Source: Bacteroidales bacterium (GTDB lineage: Bacteria; Bacteroidota; Bacteroidia; Bacteroidales; VadinHA17). From it: a DNA stretch of 41,002 bases. The notes under the pieces were generated by a model. It worked only from the letters and a program-made list of their open reading frames with translations, searched no databases and had not been told where the DNA came from. The first letter of the stretch is position 1; every line of letters begins with the position of its first letter. Positions 23,530-30,720 of this stretch are shown here, piece after piece. The position numbers were made by a program, and so were the translations under genes. The stretch covers positions 1-41,002 of the forward strand of contig JADGPU010000020.1 in NCBI GenBank assembly GCA_017882305.1. Reading direction: 5' to 3'.

Positions 23530-24726
23530 ATGGACCCACATTTCCAACATTTGTATGACATACTAGCCCATGCACAGGGTTATATTTTCCCTAACGAAAT
23601 AGATCTGCAATGGGGAATTCTTATTGTTGTCTATCCTTTTATCACAGGACTTGTTGCCGGAGCTTTTATTCTTGCATCGCTGGAGAGGGTTTTTAAGGTT
23701 AAAATTCTCAAGCCAACATATCAGATAGCACTTCTTACTGCCCTTTCATTTCTGCTTGTAGCTACAATGCCGCTCATCAGTCATCTCTCTCAACCACAGA
23801 GAGCTTATGAGATTATGATCACACCCCATTCATCCTCAGCGATGGCTATTTTTGGTTTTGTGTACCTATGGTATCTTGCGGTGGTGCTTTTACTTGAGAT
23901 ATGGTTCGATTACCGGCATAGTATGGTTGTATGGTCGAATGAGAAAAAGGGTGTAATGAAATGGATTTACAAAATACTTACACTTGGCGTAAATGATATT
24001 TCACCACGAACAATTCATTGGGACAGAAAGCTTGGCTATATTATTACAATAGTCGGTATTCCATCTGCCTTTATTTTACACGGCTACGTAGGCTTTATTT
24101 TCGGATCACTTAAGGCTAACCCATGGTGGTCGTCACCTCTGATTCCGATCATATTCCTCTTTTCGGCAATGGTATCCGGAATTGCATTGGTAATGTTAGT
24201 TTATATGATAGTTTCATATCTCCGAAAAAAGGCTATTGATTTGAATGTACTCGATGCAATAGGAAAGTATCTCTTTTTCATATTGATACTTGACTTTACT
24301 CTTGAAAGTCTCGATCAGATACATAGGATTTATGAAGCCGAAGAATCATTTGAGATAATAAAACTCCTGGTTTCCGGTAAACTATATCTTACTCTTTTTG
24401 TTGCTCAGGGTCTGATTGGAACAATTATTCCGCTTATTACTCTTGTTTTCCTGCAGTTCTATAAACATAAGATAAAACTTCAGAAGACTATGTATTTCAT
24501 TGTGAGCGTTCTGGTTCTGATAGGAGTATATTCCATGAGATGGAATGTCGTAATCGGCGGCCAGTTATTCTCAAAAAGTTTTTCCGGTTTCACCAGTTTT
24601 AAGGTCGGATTAATCGGTCTGGATGGAACTTTAATGGCTGTATTCTGGCTTGTACTGCCTATCGGGATACTTGCTTTCCTTCTGTGGCTGTTACCTCCCT
24701 GGAAAATGGTTAAAGAGGAAGATTAG
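23530..24726 (+). CDS. NrfD/PsrC-like integral membrane quinone subunit
   Basis: 398 aa with about nine or ten membrane helices. The N-terminal block IVVYPFITGLVAGAFILASL and the later SSSAMAIFGFVYLWYLAVVL match the NrfD/PsrC family, which exchanges electrons with menaquinone. It starts 1 nt after the stop of the FeS gene. The cytochrome-FeS-NrfD order resembles nrfBCD and dsrJOP, but no catalytic molybdoenzyme, nitrite reductase or DsrMK is adjacent. The complex therefore may feed, or be fed by, a partner encoded elsewhere. Direction of electron flow cannot be told from sequence. Confidence 0.88.
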   Translation: MDPHFQHLYDILAHAQGYIFPNEIDLQWGILIVVYPFITGLVAGAFILASLERVFKVKILKPTYQIALLTALSFLLVATMPLISHLSQPQRAYEIMITPHSSSAMAIFGFVYLWYLAVVLLLEIWFDYRHSMVVWSNEKKGVMKWIYKILTLGVNDISPRTIHWDRKLGYIITIVGIPSAFILHGYVGFIFGSLKANPWWSSPLIPIIFLFSAMVSGIALVMLVYMIVSYLRKKAIDLNVLDAIGKYLFFILILDFTLESLDQIHRIYEAEESFEIIKLLVSGKLYLTLFVAQGLIGTIIPLITLVFLQFYKHKIKLQKTMYFIVSVLVLIGVYSMRWNVVIGGQLFSKSFSGFTSFKVGLIGLDGTLMAVFWLVLPIGILAFLLWLLPPWKMVKEED

Positions 24727-24800
24727 ATACTACTCAGGATCAGGGTTTAGATTTTTCAGAGCATTAAAATCAGGGTTTTTCCAAATTATAATTATTTGCC

Positions 24801-26447
24801 ATGGCAGATCAGAATGAAGAAATGGAAAAAATTCGCAAAAGCCTGCATTCTTTAGAACTTCGGCTCAGCAGACTGGAATCTGCTCTCAATATAACTGATA
24901 ATGGATCCTATCATAGATCAGAAGAGCACTCTCAGACAGTTGATCAGACTCTGAGGACAGACACCTTAAATGAGGAAGAAAAAGGGCTTGAATCACAAAT
25001 CGGACGATTTGGTCTGGCCTGGTTAGGTAATATAGTTTTGCTTTTTGGTATTACATTCCTTGCTCAATACCTGATGAACCTGGGGTACAGGATTCTATCC
25101 TTTATAATTGGCTATCTGGCATCTGCAGTTATATTTTTTCTTGCAAATTATATAAAGAAAACAAATGTTCACCTCTCATTCATTTCCAGGATGAATGCGC
25201 AGGTGCTTCTCTTTTATATTACAGTCAGATTACATTTTTTTTCAGTTTCACCTCTGATTCCTGATAAGACAATTTCTATTGTTAGCCTGTTGTTACTGGT
25301 CGCTGTTCAGGTATATTTATCAATTCGTAACGGATCTCAACCATTCGCGGCACTTGCAGTGTTTTTTGCCATGGCTGCCGCTATACTTGGAGATGCCACA
25401 AATTTAACACTGCCAATTGTGACTTTTACTGCAGCCGGTTCGGTTTATCTTTACTACAGATTTAAGTGGGAGCCACTCCTGATAGTAACTATCTTTCTTT
25501 CCTATATAGTTTTTTCCCTTTGGTTGTTTGGAAATCCGCTTCTGGGTCATACTATGCAGATGATTACTGAACATCATAATAGTGTCATATATCTTCTCGT
25601 ACTGGGTGTAAGCTTCTCTATTATGTCATTGTTCAGAAAAAAAGATTCAGTTTCAGATGATTTTTTAATTAGTGTGATAGTTATTAACGGTATACTCTTT
25701 ACTATTCTGTTTCTTTTTATTGTATTAGGGTTTTTCAGTGCTGGCTATGTTGCCATGTTTACAGTTATTACAGTATGCAGTCTTATTTACTCAATTATAC
25801 TTCATTCAAAATCTGACTGGAATTTTGCATCCGCTTTCTATGCACTTTATGGTTTTATGGCCATGAGCATTGCACTTTATGGCATTTTCGGGCTACCCGG
25901 GGTTTATCTGCTTCTTTCACTGCAGAGCCTGCTTGTGGTTTCAATGGCTCTATGGTTTCGCAACAGGTTGATAATCGTCATGAACAGCTTACTTTTTCTG
26001 ACAATCCTTGTAGTTTATCTATTATCATCAAAAAATATCGGCAGTGTGAACTTTTGCTTTGCACTTATTGCACTTATTTCTGCAAGAATAATTAACTGGA
26101 AGAGATCACGATTACAAATTAAGACGGACCTGATAAGAAACCTGTACATGGTCGAAGGTTTTTGTATGATGCTATTAGCTTTATTGCATACTGTTCCTAA
26201 ACAGTTTGTGACATTCTCATGGACAATGACAGCTCTGCTTTATTTTTTAATCAGCCTGCTTCTTAAAAATATAAAATACAGATATATGGCTCTAGGTACA
26301 ATGATCTGCTCAGCATTTTACCTTTTCATAGTCGACCTGGCCAGGATCGAAATAATTTACAGAGTTTTAGCATTGCTTTTTCTGGCTGCAATTTCTATTG
26401 GTATATCTATCTACTATACTAACCGTATAAAAAAAATGGACAGTTAA
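24801..26447 (+). CDS. DUF2339-like polytopic membrane protein
   Basis: 548 aa. Residues 1-30 form a short coiled coil (EKIRKSLHSLELRLSRLESAL), followed by a polar linker. After that comes an almost uninterrupted series of about fifteen hydrophobic helices, starting at IGRFGLAWLGNIVLLFGITF, a segment typical of DUF2339 proteins. The family has no established function; the architecture is of a cytoplasmic coiled-coil stub followed by a membrane domain. It starts 74 nt after the NrfD-like gene, so it could be read through from that operon, but a functional link is unproved. Confidence 0.65.
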   Translation: MADQNEEMEKIRKSLHSLELRLSRLESALNITDNGSYHRSEEHSQTVDQTLRTDTLNEEEKGLESQIGRFGLAWLGNIVLLFGITFLAQYLMNLGYRILSFIIGYLASAVIFFLANYIKKTNVHLSFISRMNAQVLLFYITVRLHFFSVSPLIPDKTISIVSLLLLVAVQVYLSIRNGSQPFAALAVFFAMAAAILGDATNLTLPIVTFTAAGSVYLYYRFKWEPLLIVTIFLSYIVFSLWLFGNPLLGHTMQMITEHHNSVIYLLVLGVSFSIMSLFRKKDSVSDDFLISVIVINGILFTILFLFIVLGFFSAGYVAMFTVITVCSLIYSIILHSKSDWNFASAFYALYGFMAMSIALYGIFGLPGVYLLLSLQSLLVVSMALWFRNRLIIVMNSLLFLTILVVYLLSSKNIGSVNFCFALIALISARIINWKRSRLQIKTDLIRNLYMVEGFCMMLLALLHTVPKQFVTFSWTMTALLYFLISLLLKNIKYRYMALGTMICSAFYLFIVDLARIEIIYRVLALLFLAAISIGISIYYTNRIKKMDS

Positions 26448-26538
26448 AATCTGTGAGTGGTTCAAAGCATATTCCTTTCAATAAATTTTATCCATTAAAA
26501 AAAATACTTTTAATTTGTATTTACTTAATTATCAATAA

Positions 26539-27123
26539 ATGAAAAATATTTATTTTCTCTTCATTATACTTATTGTTTTCTTAAATGGATGTAAAACAAC
26601 AAAACCTTTAGTTGAGAACAGACCGGAGACAATCTCTAAACCTGCCATCGCTAAAGATGTTGCTCCTCCTGCAGTAAATTTCTCAGAACAAACAACATGG
26701 ATTCTCGGATATTTTAATCCTGATCAGTTAACACATTATCCTTATTCAACCTGGTACCTTAAGGGTTTTGATGATTACCAGCTTAATACAGATGCAATTA
26801 ATAAATTACTGGAAATCAATAAAGAAGATATTAAAATAAAAATTGTAATGGGAACCTGGTGTCCCGACAGCAGAAGAGAGGTCCCCCGATTTATGAGAGT
26901 TCTGGATGCATGGCAGTTCCCGGTTGCAAAAGTAACTTTCATCGGAGTAGATGACGCTAAGCTATCACCGGTTGGTGAATATGTTAAACTGGAAATTCGA
27001 CGGGTCCCGACGTTTATTATCTTTAAAAATAATATTGAGGCCGGACGCATCATTGAGAATCCTGCAACGTCTTTAGAGCAGGATATGGTAAACATCCTTA
27101 CAGGAATGAATAATAACAAATAA
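26539..27123 (+). CDS. thioredoxin-like lipoprotein with monothiol CPDS active site
   Basis: 194 aa. Lipobox LNGC puts the acylated Cys at residue 18. A thioredoxin-like fold follows: KIKIVMGTWCPDSRREVPRF (99-118), later FIGVDDA, and RRVPTFIIFKN with the family cis-Pro before Thr. The active site reads WCPDS (107-111), so the second Cys of CxxC is Ser. It therefore cannot form the usual disulfide, which argues against a standard oxidoreductase and for a monothiol, peroxidase-like or binding role. It is anchored to a membrane facing the periplasm. It is followed 9 nt later by the DUF4190-like gene. Confidence 0.8.
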   Translation: MKNIYFLFIILIVFLNGCKTTKPLVENRPETISKPAIAKDVAPPAVNFSEQTTWILGYFNPDQLTHYPYSTWYLKGFDDYQLNTDAINKLLEINKEDIKIKIVMGTWCPDSRREVPRFMRVLDAWQFPVAKVTFIGVDDAKLSPVGEYVKLEIRRVPTFIIFKNNIEAGRIIENPATSLEQDMVNILTGMNNNK

Positions 27124-27132
27124 TTTAATATC

Positions 27133-27678
27133 ATGGAAGAGGTAAAAAATAATACGGGACAAAATCTTGGGATTGCTGCTCTTATAACAGCTGTTATAAC
27201 TTTTGTGCTTGCAGTTATTCCCTGTGTAGGTCTGATAGCAATTATACCAGGAATTATAGCCATTGTACTCGCCACAGTCGGACTTTCTCAGGCTTCGAGG
27301 AACAACTCACCCCGTGGAGTCCTTATTGCCGGATTAATTATTGCCGTAATTGCTTCGATGATCTCATTTTCGCAGATATTTGTTGCCGGAAAGATTGCTG
27401 AAAAGGCTGGTAAATGGCCTAACAACATTCATAATATTATAAATGACGTTCAGGACAATGTTACCAGAGAGATTAAAGATGGAAATGTCTCGATAAAGGT
27501 AGAAAGCAATGGTGAAAAGATTGAAATAAACACCAGCGCCAATAAAAAGGATCAGGAGAAAAAACTAGAAGACCTTGAGGGAGGAAACACTCAGAAACAG
27601 GATAGTATTCAGAAGCGGGATAGTATTCAGAAACGGGAAAGTATTAAGAAACATGTTACTGTACAAAAGAAAAAATAA
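27133..27678 (+). CDS. DUF4190-like membrane protein with repetitive charged tail
   Basis: 181 aa. Two hydrophobic helices, about residues 10-44 and 62-82, flank the turn GLSQASRNNSPRGVLIAGL, a typical DUF4190 layout. The middle is an amphipathic segment with acidic and amide residues. The tail is a perfect-period repeat of six residues, QK(Q/R)DSI, three times, then a Lys-rich end. The repeats are encoded by an 18-nt DNA repeat at 27592-27645. Function unknown. The downstream DUF2752 gene starts inside its last codons, so the two are coupled. Confidence 0.6.
   Translation: MEEVKNNTGQNLGIAALITAVITFVLAVIPCVGLIAIIPGIIAIVLATVGLSQASRNNSPRGVLIAGLIIAVIASMISFSQIFVAGKIAEKAGKWPNNIHNIINDVQDNVTREIKDGNVSIKVESNGEKIEINTSANKKDQEKKLEDLEGGNTQKQDSIQKRDSIQKRESIKKHVTVQKKK
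27592..27645 (+). repeat. three tandem 18-nt repeats inside the DUF4190-like gene
   Basis: Three units of the form CAGAARCRGGATAGTATT (the third has GAAAGT in place of GATAGT) encode QKQDSI, QKRDSI and QKRESI. A degenerate fourth unit (KKHVTV) follows. Length variation by slippage would change the tail in steps of six residues without a frameshift. Confidence 0.85.
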
Positions 27679-28111
27679 TACTGAACAAATCCTGAAGGTA
27701 AGGGCACGGAATGAGCCTTATCTGATTATTAATATGTTTTTTGCCGGAGTAATATTGCTGATTTTTGCATACTCCGGCTTTTTTTCTCCTGATAAGGATA
27801 ACTATCCTGTAACTTGTATTAATGAGAAGCTCACAGGTGTACCATGTGTCTCTTGCGGATTATCACATAGTTTTTCTTTAATAGTCAGGGGCAGGGTTGA
27901 AGAAGCATACCATTGGAATCGTTATGGGATGAGGATCTTCCTCTTTTTCGCAGCACAACTGGTTTTAAGAGTTGCATTTTCAATATTCTATCTGAAGAAC
28001 CCCGACACGCGTAAACAGTTGATAATTGTCGATTGTATAGGATCAGGCATTATCTTTTTTGTGGCCTTCTGGCCGTTTATAGCCAGTATATTTTCAGGAA
28101 TTTTAACTTGA
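27653..28111 (+). CDS. DUF2752-like membrane protein
   Basis: 152 aa from ATG 27653, which overlaps the end of the previous gene by 26 nt; a start at 27734 is also possible. The signature CVSCGLSHSFSLIVRGRVEEAYHWN, a CxxCG turn followed by an Arg/Glu helix and conserved Asn, identifies DUF2752. Three hydrophobic helices are present. Function is unknown; the paired Cys near the membrane surface could bind metal or form a disulfide. It converges on recX across an inverted repeat. Confidence 0.75.
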   Translation: MLLYKRKNNTEQILKVRARNEPYLIINMFFAGVILLIFAYSGFFSPDKDNYPVTCINEKLTGVPCVSCGLSHSFSLIVRGRVEEAYHWNRYGMRIFLFFAAQLVLRVAFSIFYLKNPDTRKQLIIVDCIGSGIIFFVAFWPFIASIFSGILT

Positions 28112-28117
28112 AATCCA

Positions 28118-28201
28118 TTAACCGCAAAGTGCACAAAGGTTTAAAATCCAAGTTCGCAAAGAGCTAAGATCAAGGTTCAACTTTGCGTGCTTTGCGGTTA
28201 A
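28118..28201. repeat. CGCAAAG-type inverted repeat between convergent genes
   Basis: Outer arms TTAACCGCAAAGTGCACAAAG (28118-28138) and its near-complement 28181-28201 match at 18 of 21 positions, with wobbles at some of the rest. A further CGCAAAGAGCTAAG copy lies inside. It fills most of the gap between the convergent DUF2752 and recX genes. The internal repetition of CGCAAAG words suggests a dispersed repeat, though it may also terminate transcription. Confidence 0.65.
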
Positions 28202-28231
28202 AAGATCTTCCAGGTAATCCCCAGAGGAGGG

Positions 28232-28699
28232 TCAGTTATCCGGATCATTCAGAATATCATATAATAAACTGCTCTCAAACCCCTTTGATAACCCGTATCG
28301 AAGTAGTTTTGCTTTCAGATCATATTGATTTTTAGCTTTAACTGTTCGTTTGTGACCTTCAATAAGCTCACGCATGAATTTAGTATACTGCTCAATATCT
28401 ATTGAATCAAGAGCAGAACTTATAATATCAGAAGGTAGTTTTTTAATTCTGAGATGAGCAGCGATCTTGACTTTTCCCCATTTATTGTACCTGAATTTAT
28501 CCCTTACAAAAGCAGTTGCATACCTCAATTCATTGATAAAGTTTTCATTAATGAGAATTTCGATTATCTTCTCAACATCATTATTTTCAAGACCCCATTG
28601 CAACAATTTGTTCCGGATATCATCACAACAGAATTCCCGGCGGGAGCAATTAGCCATTGCCTTGTCAAGTGCTATCTTGAATAATGCTTTCTCAGCCAT
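28232..28699 (-). CDS. recX: RecX-like regulator of RecA
   Basis: 155 aa, in the normal size range for RecX. Three-helix repeat units are visible: LDKAMANCSRREFCCDDIRNKL, then the conserved NFINELRYATAFVRDKFRYNKWGKVKIAAHLR and a third unit near the C-terminus, YDLKAKLLRYGLSKGF. RecX binds and inhibits the RecA filament in the cytoplasm. Its start overlaps the end of prmC by 8 nt, so the two are translationally coupled even though recA is not adjacent. Confidence 0.85.
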   Translation of the reverse strand: MAEKALFKIALDKAMANCSRREFCCDDIRNKLLQWGLENNDVEKIIEILINENFINELRYATAFVRDKFRYNKWGKVKIAAHLRIKKLPSDIISSALDSIDIEQYTKFMRELIEGHKRTVKAKNQYDLKAKLLRYGLSKGFESSLLYDILNDPDN

Positions 28700-29558
28700 T
28701 TTTTCTGGCTTTTATTATTCTTTCTTTATTATTAATGTCCCGAACGATTTCTATTTCAGAATATTCAAATGATTCAAACAACAGATTCAATGATCTGCCC
28801 ATCGCTTCATTGATTTCAAAATACAATCGGCCTCCCGGTAATAAAATTTTGTCAGCAAGTTTAAGGATGGTTTTATAATATTTAAGAGGATCGGAATCAG
28901 TCACAAACAATGCCAGATGCGGCTCAAAATCGAGTACATTTTTGGCTATCAATGGTTTTTCTGAATTCCGGACATAGGGCGGGTTACTGACAATAATACC
29001 TGCTTTCCCGACTACTTCCTGATCTAAAGTGAATATATCACCTTTTATAAAAGAGACCTTAACTTTATTTAAAACTGCATTTTCCTGAGCAATTCTGATA
29101 GCGTCTTCAGAAATCTCTATTCCTGTCAGCATTGCGGACGGAAGATTTGCAGCCAGAGCAATAGCGATACAGCCTGAACCGACTCCGAAATCAATAATAT
29201 TTCCATTATAACCTTTATTTTCCCTGATTATAAGATCCACGAGCTCTTCTGTTTCAGGTCGGGGAATAAAAGTAGAACTATTTACTTTGATGATGCAGTT
29301 ATAAAAAGTCATTTCCCCAAGGACATATTGAATTGGTCTCCCGGTTTTAAGCTCCTCAGTGATTTCAATAATTTTTTCTGCATCTCCTCTGGTAACGAGG
29401 TATCCGTTGTCGTACAACTGATGCAACTTTGTTGTCCTGGTAACAGTCTTAATCAGTACATCAGCGAGGGCTCTTATTTCCGTTTCCTTATAAACATTTG
29501 TAAGTTCCTTCGCGAGATAAAATCTGATATCTTTTATTGTTTGTATCTTGACAGCCAT
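28692..29558 (-). CDS. prmC: release factor glutamine methyltransferase
   Basis: 288 aa. The AdoMet-binding motif DFGVGSGCIAIALA begins at 123, and the substrate-binding NPPY is at 192-195 (SNPPYVRNSE), followed by the PrmC-specific KNVLDFEPHLALFV. The N-terminal helical domain is present and GRPIQYVLGEMTFY (73-86) is typical. It methylates the Gln of the GGQ loop of RF1 and RF2; RF2 (prfB) is encoded in this window. A -7-like TAAATTTG lies only 5 nt before the start, so its transcript may be leaderless or nearly so. It diverges from ribD with a gap of just 26 nt. Confidence 0.93.
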   Translation of the reverse strand: MAVKIQTIKDIRFYLAKELTNVYKETEIRALADVLIKTVTRTTKLHQLYDNGYLVTRGDAEKIIEITEELKTGRPIQYVLGEMTFYNCIIKVNSSTFIPRPETEELVDLIIRENKGYNGNIIDFGVGSGCIAIALAANLPSAMLTGIEISEDAIRIAQENAVLNKVKVSFIKGDIFTLDQEVVGKAGIIVSNPPYVRNSEKPLIAKNVLDFEPHLALFVTDSDPLKYYKTILKLADKILLPGGRLYFEINEAMGRSLNLLFESFEYSEIEIVRDINNKERIIKARKNG

Positions 29559-29562
29559 AAGT

Positions 29563-29570
29563 CAAATTTA
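29563..29570 (-). promoter_or_regulatory. possible -7 element of prmC
   Basis: On the minus strand this reads TAAATTTG, 5 nt before the ATG at 29558. If used, transcription would start at or within the first codons, meaning a leaderless mRNA. Tentative. Confidence 0.3.
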
Positions 29571-29584
29571 GTATTTTCACAGAA

Positions 29585-30640
29585 ATGAAGGAGACAGACG
29601 ATATTAAATTCATGCGAAGATGCCTTGAACTTGCCTCTAAGGCTGAAGGGTTGACTTATCCTAATCCAATGGCAGGTTGTGTAATTGTTTATGACGGAAA
29701 GATATTGGGTGAAGGGTATCATCTAAGATCTGGTGAATCTCATGCAGAGATTAATGCAATTAACTCTGTCTCCGATAAAGCTAAGCTAAATTTATCTACG
29801 CTTTATGTCAACCTGGAGCCATGCTCCCATTTCGGAAAAACTCCTCCGTGTGCAGATTTTATTCTTTCCAGGTCAATACCAAGAATAGTGATCGGTACAA
29901 TTGACACAAGTGAAAAAGTATCAGGGAAAGGAATAAACAGACTCAGAGATGCCGGTTGTGAGGTTGAAACCGGGATTCTTGAGACGGAGTGCAGAAGACT
30001 GAACAGACGTTTTTTTACTTTTCATGAAAAAAGAAGACCTTATATAACACTGAAATGGGCGCAAAGTGCTGATGGATATCTGGATATCCTAAGATCCGGA
30101 GATCATAAAAAAGAACCAACCTGGATAACAGGCAAGCCGGAGAAAGTACTTGTTCATAAATGGAGAGCATCTGAACAGGCTATACTTGCAGGAGCCGGGA
30201 CAGTAAGAGCAGATGATCCCAAACTTAATGTACGGGAATGGCATGGCCCCGATCCATTAAAATTTATTCTCAGTAGTTCAGGATCCATCAACAAAGGACA
30301 ATCTGTTAATAATACAAATAATAAAGTAGTTGTATTTACACATAATTCAAACGCAGACATTCCTGACGCAGTGAAGGTAATTCTAAAGAAAGATGTACCT
30401 TCTTCAATTCAAATCTGCGATTACCTGTATTCTTCAGGAATTCAATCATTATTAATTGAAGGAGGAGCAGAAGTACTTAATCATTTTATTTCAACAGGAT
30501 TTTGGGATGAAGCAAGGATTTTTACCGGATGGGATCATTTTAGAGGAGGAGTAAAGTCTCCTATGATAAACGGGAGATTATTTTCAAAGACAGTTTTCAG
30601 CGGAAGTTCCCTTGAAATATATTCAAAGGATGGAAGTTAG
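29585..30640 (+). CDS. ribD: bifunctional riboflavin biosynthesis deaminase/reductase
   Basis: 351 aa, two domains. The N-terminal deaminase has the zinc motif HAE (53-55, GESHAEINAI) and PCxxxxxxxxC (79-89, EPCSHFGKTPPCAD). The reductase half contains YITLKWAQSADGYL and AGAGTVRADDPKLNVR, then LLIEGGAEVLNHF. The enzyme deaminates the pyrimidine made by GTP cyclohydrolase II and then reduces the ribosyl side chain with NADPH. Diverges from prmC; no other rib genes are in the window and no FMN riboswitch is visible in the 26-nt leader. Confidence 0.95.
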   Translation: MKETDDIKFMRRCLELASKAEGLTYPNPMAGCVIVYDGKILGEGYHLRSGESHAEINAINSVSDKAKLNLSTLYVNLEPCSHFGKTPPCADFILSRSIPRIVIGTIDTSEKVSGKGINRLRDAGCEVETGILETECRRLNRRFFTFHEKRRPYITLKWAQSADGYLDILRSGDHKKEPTWITGKPEKVLVHKWRASEQAILAGAGTVRADDPKLNVREWHGPDPLKFILSSSGSINKGQSVNNTNNKVVVFTHNSNADIPDAVKVILKKDVPSSIQICDYLYSSGIQSLLIEGGAEVLNHFISTGFWDEARIFTGWDHFRGGVKSPMINGRLFSKTVFSGSSLEIYSKDGS

Positions 30641-30652
30641 GACTCGTGTAGA

Positions 30653-30683
30653 TTGATAATTAGAAGAAATATTTCTAATTTTG
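30653..30683 (+). promoter_or_regulatory. promoter of the caspase/SpoIIE operon (TTG N20 TAATTTTG)
   Basis: TTG at 30653-30655 and TAATTTTG at 30676-30683 are separated by exactly 20 nt, fitting the Bacteroidota -33/-7 consensus. The predicted start of transcription is about 30 nt before the ATG at 30721. It lies between ribD and the caspase gene, so the pair is an independent transcription unit. Confidence 0.7.
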
Positions 30684-30720
30684 ATATATCGTTAGAGAAA
30701 TTAAATTTAGTCCAGACCTT

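Noticed and set aside
27592-27645. Possible CRISPR-like repeats
   Set aside because: The 18-nt units are directly adjacent with no spacers and are in frame within a coding region.
29559-29584. FMN riboswitch before ribD
   Set aside because: The leader is only 26 nt, far too short, and no riboswitch motif is present.
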